From contig NW_023503501.1 of the NCBI RefSeq assembly GCF_014529535.1, forward strand, positions 5,276,150 through 5,340,149: a stretch of DNA of 64,000 nucleotides, in the 5' to 3' direction. The translations under genes were made by a program, and so were the position numbers. The notes under the pieces are model-generated. The model was not told the DNA's origin. It did not search any database and worked only from the letters and a program-made list of their open reading frames with translations. The stretch is from Bradysia coprophila. Lineage: Eukaryota > Arthropoda > Insecta > Diptera > Sciaridae. Positions 1 to 14,200 of this stretch are shown here, piece by piece (position 1 is the stretch's first letter; every line of letters begins with the position of its first letter).

Positions 1-1058
1 GATAATAATGATTTTAAAAAAAAATGGAGAAATTGTTTCCCTTTGTTTTTTGTTTAAGTTTTTCTATGCAATATGTAGTGATTTGTTATTTATTTTATAC
101 TGACAATTTTAGTTGATTCTCATGTGTGTATCGTGGGTGTAGGTTTTGCTTCTCTTTTTGTTAAAGATTTTTTTTACTTTTGTTATTAAATAGTCCACCA
201 TTTTGATTCGTGTTTTTAATTTAAAAACATTTTTATTTACAACATTTCCATTTTTTTCTATTTATTTTTTATTTAATTATTAAATGTTGGTTGATTTTAT
301 GTACTTAAATGTTTATTGTGTACCTAATAAGGAGTTTGTTATCATCGTAAGCAAATTATCTTTCATCATTTTGGTTAAGTTACAAAATTATACAAAAAAA
401 TGCACTCTGTATCAATGACACCGAAAGTTAAAGAAAAAGCTTTCTCGATTCGAATTCCATTCCATTTTTCACCTGTTGATTACATGTAACTCATGCGTAT
501 GTTTGATCCGATTTGACCTTTCAGTATCCTACAAAAATCGTCCGAACTTCAATTTCAATTTCAATTTCATTTATTTCCAAGAAAAAACTTCTAACATTAA
601 ACACACAGCGTAGCTCCAGTATGCGTTACAATTCTAAGGAGCTACAACTTCTTCAGATCTTTTTGATGTCAATGGTTATTCTGCAAAATTCAACTAGAAA
701 CTCTAGATATAGAGGTATAGCATCTCATGCAGGGTCTACAGTTCGCCAATCACTGACTACTTGAGGAGGTTACACAAATACGGCGGGTTTACCTTTCAAA
801 AAGAGAGAAAGCGAGAGATCTTGTTAAATGAGAAGATCACCATCCAATGGATTAGAAATCTTACGTAGCAGCCACGCAATGCTAGGAGAACATTTTGGAT
901 TTTGGGAGAACCCTTTTCATTTTTTTTTGGCACTAAAATTGGAGTAATACAAAAATCGGGGACAAGTTATATGCCAATTTGTAAGAGAAAACACTAAATT
1001 CCCTAGGAGAACACTTGCAAGATTTCTGACCTATTCATCATCATCACACAATAATGGC
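1..1058. other. AT-rich non-coding stretch at left edge
   Basis: No convincing coding region is visible. The first 480 bases are strongly T/A-rich with T runs. Open frames here (for example 513-764) have low-complexity, non-coding-like composition. The stretch may be an intron or upstream flank of the small plus-strand coding piece that begins at 1059. Confidence 0.4.
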
Positions 1059-1229
1059 ATGGCGATGCGATTTTCAGTAACTTTTAATGATCGATATGAA
1101 TATCATGCCTTCCGCTACATTCTCATCGAACTGCCCGAAAAAGTGAAGGTGAAAGAAGGGCGCATAATCATCGAGAATCATTTTATCGATTTATACCGTC
1201 GTGTCGTGAGAAAGGAGTGTAATAATTAA
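1059..1229 (+). CDS. Possible small protein or terminal exon, 56 codons, unrecognised
   Basis: A short frame runs from ATG at 1059 to TAA at 1227-1229. It has coding-like codon choice (ATC, CTC, GTG, GCC) in otherwise A/T-rich DNA. The product is basic, with alternating hydrophobic/charged stretches such as FRYILIELPEKVKVKEGRII, so it looks like a folded beta/alpha segment rather than random translation. An internal TTTTCAG at 1071-1077 could be a splice acceptor, so this may be the last exon of a plus-strand gene that begins outside the window. A plus-strand AATAAA at 1642-1647 would then end it, overlapping the faf 3' end. I do not recognise the family. It could be a chance frame. Confidence 0.38.
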   Translation: MAMRFSVTFNDRYEYHAFRYILIELPEKVKVKEGRIIIENHFIDLYRRVVRKECNN

Positions 1230-1609
1230 CATGAAGACGAATGGCCTCTGGTTCGTTAAGCTTCTCGTTTCATCGCTCCCATTGAAGAACTTTTATTTTT
1301 TAGAAATAACATCAAAATGCGGCAGAAAGGCTTGAGTTTGCTGAATAGACATTCGAATTCAGGCAACGAGACAACCAAAGTCTGCAAAAAACCTCACCAC
1401 TTTTCGAGGGCGATCACCTTAGTTCTTCTGAACCTTAGACTTCACTCACACACTCACTCTGCAAATGTATCCACGTTTCAAACACCACTTTCGATCATGA
1501 CGAACAACATTAGCATTCGTTTCGGCTTGCCGGAACCATTCCTCGTCGTACCCGATCAACACAAAATTTGGTTCTTGTCATTGTAAGGAGAACGTGCAAT
1601 TCTCTCGCT

Positions 1610-1615
1610 TTTATT
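1610..1615 (-). terminator. Candidate polyadenylation signal for faf
   Basis: On the minus strand this reads AATAAA, about 270 nt downstream of the proposed faf stop codon. It is the first canonical hexamer on that strand after the stop. A plus-strand AATAAA lies only ~30 bp away (1642-1647), consistent with convergent transcripts overlapping here. Confidence 0.5.
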
Positions 1616-1847
1616 TTGCAAAATAATTAACATAAATGATAAATAAAGCTAAACATTTCCCAATGATTCGTTACACAGGGGCGGTCCGAGGGAGTAAGGG
1701 CGTGACATTTTGTACAAACCATCAAACAAATTCGAACGTAATCTCAATTTGAATTTTGCGACGAAAATGGATCGGATCGAAAGGTGAAAATTATTCTTAT
1801 CAACAAAGCCACAAATTCCAAAACGAATCGGTTTCCGTTTCACTTTT

Positions 1848-1884
1848 TGTGTGTGTGTTTGTGTGTCGTCGGTGTGTGTTTGTT
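1848..1884. repeat. GT-rich microsatellite in faf 3'UTR
   Basis: An interrupted GTGTGTGTTTGTGTG-type run lies directly downstream of the faf stop. Transcribed from the minus strand it would be a CA-rich stretch at the start of the 3'UTR. Confidence 0.6.
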
Positions 1885-1885
1885 T

Positions 1886-4800
1886 TTAAGATTGTTCGTC
1901 TGTTGTCACTGAATGCCATGGCGATGACGGTGATATTGTTTCCGATAAAATTGGCGATGATTGGCTTACATTCGTTTCGTTGGATGATTGTCCGTCCGAT
2001 GCTGTTTGTTCACCTTTCAATTCGTTGAGTCCATCGGCTATCGGCGACACAGATATTGACAGCGATGATGGTGGTTGTAACTGTTCGGGAAAAAAATCGA
2101 AGTTCATGAGTTCCTGAAGGTTCCTTGCCAATTGTAACTTTTGTAAACACTCACCTGATTCGGGGATAATTTCAAATTGCCTAGACTGCCATTGATCGCA
2201 TTAACTAAAACGTCAATAGTAGCCGCTTTCGGTTTCCCATTTTCTTCCTGGTCGGCTAATTCCGGTAACGTGTAACTTGTTGAAACTGATTCGCTTGCAG
2301 ATGATGACACCAAATTTTGACTAGATGATGCACGTGATTTGACTCGAACATTTTTATCCGACACCTTGTCCGGTTCCGTAGATTTTTCGTTTGCCGACGG
2401 TGTCGCATCATTTCGAATTAAGCTTAACAGTTCCGATTCGCCCGTCGATCTATCCGATGACGACTGATCCGGTTGACTATCGTCAGTTTGCGGTGAGGTG
2501 ACTGCATTCATTTGTTCGGTTGGTGGATAGTCTTCCAGTTGCTCTACATCAGAATCGGCCTGTTCGTCTTGCTCCTATTGAATCAAAGAAAATTGACTTG
2601 GTGCTCACAGTCTCAAAAATCGCAAACGAGTGCAACTTACCTCTTCGGGATCGGGACACAGTTCGAGTGCCATTTGTAACGTATGTTCGGCTGATTGGGA
2701 TCTTAGTAACATGTACGCTAAGTTGTCGTTCGTCGGTGCTGGTGGCGACCACGAGCTGTAATTATATTGACCGGTAACGCCACGCTTTCGATCCAATTCA
2801 TCCTGTAACCATTCCACGGCCAACGTCCAATGACGAGCAATATTTTGGTTTGTGTTCAACATCGTATGCGCTACACCACTCTCTCTAAACAATTGAACTA
2901 AGCACTTGATGATTTGGTAGGCTCGCTTCTCGTAATGCTGTTTCACTTTCTGTATCGTTTCCAACAAACCGGCACGTTCATCCGCTACGCCCATCAGTGC
3001 ATTATGTATTCTATGATTTTGCCATGAATCTTCGACTAGTAAAATGTTGAGTAACAAATCGGTGTGCCGGCGCATGTCTTGGAAGTATGTGAATCCACAG
3101 TGCCATAACAGTTCCGTTAGTACGGAACGCGAAAAATGCGGATTTTCCCAACTGCAATATTGTAGCAATTTCACACCGTCGTCACCGGCACTCGGATCTT
3201 CGATCAGGCGTTTGATGTAACTGGTTCGGTTGAACAGCAGTTCACACGCTTCTTTGGACAGCGGAATCAAACTGCTTGGTTGATGAGCATGCTGTTCCAG
3301 AAAGGCATTCGGAAGTACGGTACCCATTGGAATGGAACTTTGACAGCGTGACGACACATCGCTACTTCGTACAAGCACTGATACAACCTGGTGCAATTTA
3401 CCTAGCTCCGAGTACGATCCTTTAATTAAGGCACTTGGATCTTCGCCAAGTGATGCTTGCATGAATAAGGCCGGAACGTTTAACTGCAAGAAAAAGTTAG
3501 GGCGAAACGAAAATGAAAACATCGCACGACAGTTGAATCTCATCGATGTTGGAACATACCTTCAGAAGTTGCTGTTTTTGAGCCGCTCCGGATGCCGCAT
3601 ATAAACTGAACAATGTGAAATACTGGCCCAGATGCTTGCCATGTTCGGCCACATCATTTTTCAGCAGTGTCAGAGCAGATTTCAAAATTTGTTCGCACAG
3701 ATTGTCCCCGTCGTATCCACTGATCGGTTCGTCATTGCCAGCAAACAGACAGCACACGGTCACCAATTTGACGAAAACCATTCGAACTTCCTGCGATGGT
3801 GCGAGTAAAATGTATTCGCTCATCCGTGTGGGTGGATGTAATATAACATTTTGGGTGAACCATCGACGCACCGCTGCCGAGTTACGGAGGTGTCCGTTGA
3901 GTGCTTCGAACCTGAATTGAAATGGAAGTTGGAATGTTAATGGTGTGAACTGTGTGACGAAGTGCAATACATCAAAGCTTTGGAACGAGCACGGTTTTAA
4001 CAGACATGACAAAACGCAGGACTTCTACAAATGAAGTCACTGCGTCTCTGATCACACACAAATACGACGTTGAAATTGGCCTTATTGGGTTAACAGTTAA
4101 CAGAATTTTGTTAGTTGGGTTAGTTAGACGAAACAACATCGATAGAAGCAGAAATAAAAGCTGGGAAGCGTACCAAACGGGATTATCTATTCTTATAGCT
4201 TCATACCAATCAATAGCTGGTCCCCGTAACGTTTTCTTCGTATGAAAACCAGAATGGAATAGAAACTGGGATCCCAATTGTATGGAGAGTAGAGACAATT
4301 CTTCAGCTTGCGGAGACTGAAATTAGATCGACAAAAATTCTCGTTAGCATTCCATTGACTCCAACCAATGACCGCAAGACTCACCCATTTTTCCACTCCC
4401 GTCAAATTCGATGGCAACGAAAAGCCTACCAACTTCCTCACGAAATTGAAAAACTCGACCGAGAACAGATTCCTTGAATGAAGGAACCGCAAATTCTGCG
4501 ATCGAACACTTTTCTCAATCGGTGCCGGCATCGGCAGAACACAGTTTCGACTCTCGGCCAACGACAACTGTTCAATGCTTGATATCACCGGCACTTTGAC
4601 CTCGTCACAACGCGTGTAGAACAGCATGTACGCATTCCACCATCGTTTCTGGCGTCGCAATTGCATCCGTTTCAAATTATTATCGTACACCTCGCCCATA
4701 TAGTCGCCACCGAAACACTGGGCTTTCATTTCATCGTCCTCGTGCATCTTACATTCGGTCACTTCGCCGTCGTCAAATTTATACCATTGCTCCTTACCAG

Positions 4801-7800
4801 TAGGCTGATCCCTACAGAATGTGAATTGTTGAGTGATTTTGTTAGGCGGTAGACATTTGTGCTGATTGAACTCACCTATGAAGAATATAGCTAAAGTAGT
4901 GACCACCAGACGCCTGGCCGCTATGTACAACAATTCCAGTTAATTGATATTTGGTCGTTGTGTCATCATTGCCGTCGATGTGGTCTTCCAGTTCGATCAT
5001 TTTGTTTTCCATTTTGGCTAGACCAGAAACTGTGGATGAAACGGAGACATTTTCTTAGTCGCTCAATCGTTCATTGGCGGTGGTTTAGAGAGTTAATTAC
5101 CGGTATAAGGCTCCATATCCAACATCCGGGGAAATTCAAAGTAATCGTTGAATTTTATAGCACAAACACGTTCGTAATCATATTCGAATCTCTTTAGTTG
5201 TATAGCTAAGACTGGCGGTAATTTCTGCACACATAAACGCTTCACAGTCACCACCTGGTCGAATCGAAAAACAGTTCACAGAATTATCAAATCACTTTCC
5301 ATCGCTAGCGTTCGGTCGGCTTACCTTTTTATCACATTTATCACAATGATAAGCATCAGCGCCCTCCAGTAGTTCGCCCTTCACATATTGTTCCAGGGAT
5401 TCGGTTAAAGAGCTATGATTCCTAATATCAACACTAAACACACTGAACGGTTCCTCCTTCGAATATCGATGCGGACATTCTTGACATATCTTCTGATCAC
5501 TAAAGCTTCCGCCCAATGTAGCACCCATCAATTGGGGATGATTCAATGCTTTCAGCCCTTCGTCAAGACTTTCGAACAGCGACATGAAAAACTCAACAGC
5601 ATCCTGTTGTTCGCGCAAATTTACTGGTTCGCCTTGTAGTCTACGGAAATTCAATATAGAAATTTAGTGAATGTCACGCAGTCGATGGAGCATTGGAACT
5701 TACTTGAAATGGCTCCAAAGACCCCTAGGAACATAAAATTGTAAAGCACTGTGACCTAAGTGTGCAAATATTGCTTGAACGTGTTTCAATATGCCAATGT
5801 GATAACGGTTTCGGTTGGTAAAATCTTCATTCATGACGTCGGCTGTTGCCTATAGTAGGAATGCACAAGTCATTATCGAGTCCGGACAAGAGATCAGTTA
5901 ACCGAAATGTGGATAAAAACTTACATCGCATTCACCACTGAAATCTTCATTCGGATCACTCGTAGCACCAGATGCACTCAATATCCCATACCGTATTGAC
6001 GGAACCATGAACAATTGCTGCAGAACTGAATTCATGTAGCACGTAGCACCGGCATTTTTCAATCCACAGAAGCCTTTGTATGGCCTGGGCAAAATTGGTG
6101 GAAGATATTCCCATTCGCGAAGAGGTTCAGTGTCTGTAGAGAGGTAAAAAGGAAGTCGTGGTAGAAATGCTACGTTTCCATTGATGGTTTTCGCGTCACT
6201 TACCCGTGCAAAACATGTCGACCAAGATGCTAACGATCAGTTTCATATTTGGTACAGAGCCTTGACATAGTGCCGCCAATAGTTCACAAGCGGCAGCTAT
6301 TGTATGTGGAGTTCGGCACACTTGCGGTGGTCCATTGTTGTTTAGTAGGGTTCCAGTGCGTCTCAAATGCAGGTACTGTTGTGATGCAGGAAATAAAAAA
6401 TCGTCGACAATTTCCTGAAAGTCATGACACCGTTAGCACTGAGTGGTAATTTGCAAAAAAAAAAAAGTTTTTTTGAACTTCGCTTACCACAATCAATTCA
6501 GTCAACTGAGATTTCAATTCAGGCGCCAAGTAGAACATCAACTCTTTGGTTAAACCTAGGTGTCCTTCAAGCAGATCCTCATGAATTTGTGTTTCGCCCG
6601 TGCTCTTAACAACATCCTTAACCGAACGCAGCCAGGCGATTTCCTGGCCCAGTAACTGGTCGTTGATAGCCAATGGCCAATTGTAGAGACAGCCGTAGTT
6701 CAAATTCCTGCACAGCAATTGAAAGAATTCAGCACAGGTCGACGCATGATTAGGCACCAACGTTTGCAACGAGTCAACCAGCAGTTTTATAACGAAATCG
6801 AATTGTCGATGGCCGCCCGCACAGAACGTACAGCTCAGATACAATTGCTCGCCGGCATGTTGTCGAATTTGTCGCATGGGATTCATCAGTACGATGGACG
6901 TGATAAACTTTGGCCAAATGTTGAACTGGCAAAGTGATTCGTTCGCTTCCGGATTCAAGACTAGACTAATTGTTAATACTTCCAGTGCCTCCTTGCACAG
7001 ACTTTGGTCAGCCAATTCAGGCTTCGCCTTCACACCGCTAAAGTCATTGCAGGTGTTAATTTTGTTCAAACATCCCGCACCGCTTGCCCATGCTAGTTGA
7101 ACAATTGCTTTGATGGTCGAAAAGTCGGGACAATTCCAGTCCAACGCCGTTCCGAAAAGTGTTCGACAAGCATCGCCTTCCGGTTCGGCTGACAGCATTT
7201 CGGTAGCCAGACCTTCGGCTAATTTTTTGGCTATCGCTCGTACGGTCAATTCACTATTACCCAGCACCGTGTTCAGTGTCTGTTTCAATATTTCGATTTG
7301 TGATCGTCCATTGTCCCAATTCGATGAATTTGTCGGCTCGTCACCGACTCTACTTAAAACACAGCCAACGATGTACAGAAATATTTTCACTAAACGAAGT
7401 ATGTTCTGGTATATGGCACGTTTCACATGCATATCGGCATCGGGAAGGAAGTCCTTCTTCGTCAACAGTTCCAGTACGAAGTGCCAAAGGCCCGATTTGA
7501 TCCAGTTCAATTGAAACGTCGTGGTGTTGGCTTGTAGTGGATCTACCGCCGGCAACAGAAGTGAGTGCAATACTTCAAGGTTGTACAGCACTCGGGTCGG
7601 TTTAGCGTTCAGGAACATAGATTCCTTTGTTGGGGGTTTGTTTTGTCCGTTTTTATCGATGTAAGGCATCACACCACTCATCAAGACAATTTGATCAGCA
7701 GTGTGATTGTCGGCTGGTACAAGATGCAAAAGACTGCTGCAAGTATCGCGCAAATTGCCATCTTGTATGTCACTTGCCAGCTGATAAATTTTCAGGATGA

Positions 7801-10800
7801 AATCTACGTTCTCTGGCTTCTTTGAAATGAGCACTCCGGGTAGTGTTCCCTCCGTTTCGGGTCGTTGAACATCGGGACAGGGACGAGGTGGAGATCCTGG
7901 TTGGAGAGAATGAAATGGTCAGTTTTGTTACGCGAAAAAATCGTTACAAAAATAAAAGCCGCCTCACCTGTGCTACTATCGCTGGAACTATCAGGACTGC
8001 TCGAAAGACCGGTTCCCATGATCGTTAGCTTAGCCGTCAAAACTGTTTTGTCCCTAAACGTGAACTGACCAATGGGACTTCGATCGTCACCGGTGTCGAT
8101 AAGTTCGCCATTGTTGTAGAAAAAGTCGACCTTAATGTTACTCATCGACGTTCCTTTGATTTTCTTCAGCAAATTTCGCTTCAACGTTGCCACCATTTCG
8201 TTCGTATGGGTTGTGAATTCCATGTCGTCGATCTGTCGACCGGGATTATTGAAACGAATGAACAAAATCAGATCTTTCCCGCGATGTGCTCGACTCAACG
8301 GCAACCGTTTGCGTTCGCCGCTAAACGTACGATCACATTCCTTAATATATTCCTGCAGTACACGGATGACACGGCACATTTTCTGGGCATGATTCTCGCG
8401 CATACGAATATTTGGATCTGTTGGCGCTAGGGGACCGGTAATGGTTTTATTCAGTGTGACTATTGACTCGTAATAGATTTCAAGCCTCTCGAAACAATCG
8501 GCAATGAAATTTTTATGGAAATCGTTGATTTTCGCTTGCAGCCGTTCCCCCAGTGCTGTCGACACTTCAATCAACAATTCAATGGCTTTGTGGGATATTT
8601 CCTCGGCACTTTGCACAATCATGTTCCACAAGTAATCCTTTCCAATCAAATTTTCGTCATCCAAAATGTATCCTCGATGCTTCTCCTTCAGTTTACCTTC
8701 TTTGGAATTAACAGCCTTGAAAAAGCGCTCGAAACATTTGATGCCGCTTTCGGTAATCAAGTGCGGATCCAATTTCAAGCAATTCTCCTCGAAAAAGTTA
8801 CGATTTATGCCCGGGTCCAGATCGGGATCGTCACCCATCAGTTTGCCAAACCAGCGAAAACATTCCTCGCGATCGCTCACAAACACTGCATTCACGGCCA
8901 AACATTCCCAGATCAATTTGGCTTGATCGGCACAGAGCCACAGTTGACCGTCTTTCAGTAGGAATTTCAAAAAATCCAATCGCTCTTGGATCTGCTGCGG
9001 ATGCGGATATCTGCCATCTAAGATGACATCGTTAGGTTTCAACCACTGCCTAGCCGATACGTGACGTCGTACACGCTCCAAATACGTTATCAGACTGTTT
9101 GTCACCAGTATCACCAGCGAATGATCCGACTGTACTCGTTCGATGACTTGTAAGCGGTTCAGATTTTGAAGGCGTGGAAGATGGTTCGGCGTTGCTTCGT
9201 ACAAGCAACAAATCTCCCGAATTAGTCGCAGAGCTGGTAGCACCCATGTTTCGCCCATTTTCACCTCATCCACACATTTGTCCAGCCACAGATACTTCTG
9301 TGCGTCTTTGTCTTTGGAACAACTGTAATCCAAAATTTTAACATGAGCACTAAGTGCCTGGTCCATAACATCCTGGGAAATGTCGGGACTGTGGCCTAGT
9401 TGCCAGAATAAGTTCAAAACTTTGGTGGCCATTACACCGTTTTTATCGTCTTCGGCCAAACGACGAATTAACTCGAGAAGACGTTCACGCGGTCGTTTAC
9501 TTGCAGTTGACATGCTCGCCTGAAAAATGTAAATGTTTGTGTTATGGCAGGAGAATGGTTGTTGCACTACATCGATCATTTACCTCAAAACATTTGAACA
9601 AATGATCCAACTGCTCTGGATGAAAGTCCCACGCTAATTTCGCTAAGAGATCGTGCACATTCTTTACAATCGTTTCGTGTTTGCCGTCTTGTGCTCGCCA
9701 AACCGCGTCCAAGTCCTCTATCGACAGAGACTTCTCTTTGATCAAAAATCGAATTATTTTCTCCAGCTTTTCCACGTATTGCGGTTGATGCAACGAGTCA
9801 CGCAGAACGATTCCTAATACGCCGCTCTCATTGATCCAATCCTGGAAGAAGACGAGATTTTAGAAAATTGGAAAGACCTCTTCTACTAGCTGAGTAGCTG
9901 AAGACACTGAGTCGACAAGGTGCCGAAGTAGATACGATCACACAAGACATTGAACATTGAACTGAAAATTTCACTTACCGCCATCCGTTTAGCAGTCAAC
10001 CAATCCAATTCTTCGTCCAATTGCGGATAATATGACACCAGGCTCAACATTTTGTTGATTTCGTTCAGCGCGTTCATCTTGCCATTGAAACTCGACACTT
10101 TCAACAATCGCAAGATCATCTTCAGTCGAAACATTTCCAAATCCTTAATCAAATTCTCCTGATTCGGCAAACGACTAGCTAACGAACGGGCCGCCTTCAC
10201 AATCCCGTTAATCGAATCACTGCGGCCTTCCGGTTTCGCTTCGCGTTTCAATTCGTCATCGGTCATGTTATCCATCAAACCGAGCACCACTTCCCATATT
10301 GGCATAAAGTATTTTTCGATCGTCGGCACCGTTAGCAATTCGGAACACTGACCGAACGGACGCAACAGCAAATGAATCAATTGAATGGTGATTTTGTTGT
10401 CATTATTCGACACGCTCGATGATGTGCTGCTGCTGTTTGTGCCCAGACTCGTCAGTGACGTTTTCATTTTGGTCGAATCGTCGCTCAACGATAGTGTTGA
10501 TAATGACGGAAGTTCGTCGGCTTTTTTCAGGGCCGCTATGCCGGAGTTGAATCGTTCCAACAGATTGTCGAAGCCGCCGTACTCACCAAATCGATTGATC
10601 AAATCACACAGCCAACCGCGAGGGTTTCGTGGCTCTGGTGGCGATTTTGCATAGATTTGGTTCTCGTCGAGCGTGCCCCAATGCGGTGCGGCTGTGGATC
10701 CCGGCGAAACCGTATACTGATCCGAATGCCGGCTGACGTTAAACGTGTTGAATTTATTTTCCGGATCGAGTACCACGCACAGTAAGTCTAGTAAATACGG

Positions 10801-11217
10801 ATTATCACGTTTCATATGTAGCGCACACAATTGTAACAATTTTCCGCACGAATTTAAAATGCAATAGTGAATGTTGTACTTCCACGAATTGACAGCTTCG
10901 TCCGTCAATATTTTCATAAACGACACCGACAATCCTTCCCGATAAAATTGCATGCACGGTTCACACTCATGGTCGACACCGGCCTTTGTCAATTCGATGG
11001 CATAATTCAGCAAACACTCCAGCTCCTGTTCGGGCAACACCGGCACAATCCAACGTTGATTCGATATCTTGCCGATCAGTGAACGCAACTTGGCCACCGG
11101 AAAATATGCAATAAGCTCCTCTGGCGTCGATGCTGGTGTCACATCGGTGTCAGAATTTGTCATGTTCGTTTTGTTTTCCGGTGGCTCGGTTGGACGTCCT
11201 CTGTTTTCGAATGTCAT
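1886..11217 (-). CDS. faf: fat facets / USP9X-type ubiquitin C-terminal hydrolase, complete, 16 coding exons
   Basis: Removes ubiquitin from substrates. In flies faf acts in eye patterning, germ-cell specification and Liquid facets (epsin)-dependent endocytosis. Exons (minus): 11217-9979, 9841-9584, 9519-7968, 7896-6488, 6414-6204, 6133-5925, 5849-5704, 5640-5325, 5254-5101, 5029-4876, 4811-4385, 4316-4207, 3911-3560, 3483-2641, 2574-2155, 2113-1886. They total 8,028 nt, a multiple of three, giving ~2,675 residues, close to the family length. The Cys box [12 protein letters not shown] places the nucleophile near Cys1588. The His box GGHYFSYI places the base near His1875. Two CxxC pairs in exon 8 match the zinc ribbon of the fingers region. 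Long helical N- and C-terminal regions flank the catalytic domain. The start is the first Met, followed by a low-complexity Asn/Thr/Pro stretch. A 5'UTR splice acceptor lies at about 11364. The last intron would be only 41 nt, so the final ~76 residues are less certain. Confidence 0.95.
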
Positions 11218-14200
11218 TTCGTTGATGGGTGTTTCGCCGTATCAGTTTGCGATGTTGGATTGTGGTTGGCTTTTCTTCAATGAATCGTTGATAATGTGGC
11301 CACAATTGTCGCTGCCGCCATAAACATTTACATTATCATACGATGACTACTTGATGAGTATCGCCTGTGGGGAGAGAAGAAGTAAAGAATTTATGAAAAA
11401 TTAGAGTAATCAATTGGAACAGGCTACGGAAAGCAGAGACGATTAAGCGGGTGTGGCAAAGGAAATCTCCGAAACAAAAAAAAGTTGATCCATTCGATGC
11501 CTTGTTATTGGAATTGATTGACTTCAAACGAAAATTCACCACAATTGCTTTGCTAAGCTCACAGAATACCTGGAATTCATTTTCAAATTGGAGATACCAT
11601 GACAATATGCACCCACTCGGCCCACAATGAAAAACATGAAACCGGTAAGAAGGGGATATTAAGTGCCCTGTAATTTTCATTTGGTATTTTCTCTGTCCGT
11701 GTACCGGGCAAACTGTTTACAAAATTGCGAAATAAGAGCAAGGTTGTCGCACATAATTCCTTATAAAATGTATCTGTTTCGGGACGAACAGATTCAGCAT
11801 CACATTGCGGTGAAGGTAGTAAATTGACGACACGGACGACATATTTATGCGAAATTTGGTTAGGCATTGAAATGCGAAAAAATGAAGTCGAAAATAGACA
11901 CGGAAAATCTTGATTTCTCGGCGGATATTCATAATATCTCTCGTTATATACATCTTTCGGTAAAATTCCATTGTATCACGACGAAATGAAATTTCCGTTC
12001 AGCAAAACACGTCGCAATAATTTTCCACTTTGTGTAAGTATGGAAATCGTTAAAATCGTGCAATTTTTCCGATTGGAATTTCAATTCTTTTCCGAATCAA
12101 TAAATTTACGTCGCACTTTAAATCGAAACGATTCGCAGTCGAAAATTTATTACAAAAAATTTTACGACCATCCAGGTTCATCAAATGCCGATCCATCATC
12201 GTAACCTTAAAAATCATTCAATAAATGAAATTGCGTAACGCCCTGGATTTATAAACAAATTTGCCCAATTGCATTACACCGAATTAAAAATCGTCCGCTA
12301 CACACAACGTGCGGATCTTTTTCGTTGTGATTAATAATTTTATTATTTTAGACGATGACTAATGCCTGTAAAGTACTAACTAAACTATATACCTTAGTCG
12401 GTTGACGTTTTTGCGAGAACAAAAAAAAAACTCATAGAAATATTGTCGTGAGGTATCATTTCAGTCAATGAAATGGGTTTTCGGTTCAAGTTCAATCAGA
12501 TTAGAAAATTCCAATTGATCGAAGTCACAACAAAAAAAACCGACATCTTGCAAGAGACACCCCCAGTTTTCATTCAAGTGAAGAAAATTCTTTTGCGAAA
12601 AAAAAAACGCAAAACATTTTTTGTTTGGGAACATTTTCTTTGTTCGTGTATAACATTTTACTATCGTTTCGTATTAAGCGTAGTCATTGAAAACAATTTT
12701 ATATTTTTGGATATCTACTACAGTAAACAGTCTCGGCTTATACATACAACGAACCAATTTATTAAACACCCGAAATTATGTCGTATATATCAGGAGAAAA
12801 AAAAAACTTAAAAATTTTTGTTTTAAGAAATACACAGAAATTTTTTCCTCTTCTGATGAATTTTCGTTTCCATCGACTCAACTTCACACCTTATACAAAA
12901 CAAATGGATTTCAATTCGGACATTTATCTTGTTTCAATTTCAAATGCCGTTATCGTTCGGTCGACGATCATAAAAAATAAAATTTCAATTAACGTTGGTC
13001 GTGGTCGGAAAACAAACAGCACAGAACAAAAATAAAAATGAAATAAATTTTTCCACTCACAATATAATTTTAATTTGAACAAAATCAGCCGCAAAATGGT
13101 GGCCAATTCGAAAAAAAAAATTTTTGTATGTTGAAAAAGTATATTCGTTTTCTATTGCCAAGTGACGGAATTTATTGCATTTATCGTTAGAATTTTGTGC
13201 AACAAATGCATTGCACACATTCGTAAAATTATTTATTATCACAAAATTGGTTAAAAACTAAATTTAAATGATTTCTTTTATCGGTTTAATTACGACTTTT
13301 TTGGTCACCGCCATCAAATTATTAAATTTCGAAATGAAATGTCAAAACTCGATATCGAAAAATTGCATAGACAAAAACAAAATAAGAAATTGTACCAGTT
13401 GGGTTGTGCGTAGTACCGCATGATCAGAATGTACAGGATTCAAATTCAACTTTCGGTTTCTTTGAAAAAAATCTTATAAGTCTTCCAATTGCGCAAACCA
13501 AATGGTTATGAATCAGCAATGAATGTATACACAAGGTATGGTCTAATGTCAAAATTTGTATGGAGCGGAGGAAATTTGCATACATAAGTGGAGAGTAATT
13601 TCAGTCCGGTTCGTCCGGTTAGAAAATATTTCACATATAAACTTCTTGTATATTTTTTACTTGTATAATTGTTGCCTTACTTAAAATTGAAGCCTTCGCT
13701 TCGCAGTGCATAGCAAATTGCATGCAGGATATAGGTTTTTCATGCTTCGTGCCGAAAATGAGGGCAATTTTGGGTTTGTTACTCGGATTTTCGCCCCTTT
13801 GCATGAAAAATTACAATCTTCGACGATTGAGTGAAGGTACTTTTTCATGCTTATTATGGGAACCGAAAGCAAAAATGTCAATTTTGAGTGGCGAAAGTTT
13901 ACTTTTACTGACATTTTTTCACACGAAATTGAACGGTCCTTGTTACGTAAATAACTATTGCCTGTTACCCTCACTTCATTCGGGCTACAACTCGCAAAGT
14001 CGCCTAAACTCAATCATCCAAGACAGACACTCGCAAAGTCAACCAAATTTGAACGGTTCAACTGATTTGTTTTTAATAGAGCAACAGAGTTCATTTACTG
14101 AAAATTACCTCGAAAATTACCGAACTTTAAATAAATTTACCGAATTTTTCAGTAGATTCAGTTACATCCCGGTTGTTAGTACTAAAGTACACAAAAACGT

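Noticed and set aside
7110-7514. 134-codon plus-strand frame
   Set aside because: Antisense shadow of faf exon 4.
8515-8961. 148-codon plus-strand frame
   Set aside because: Antisense shadow of faf exon 3.
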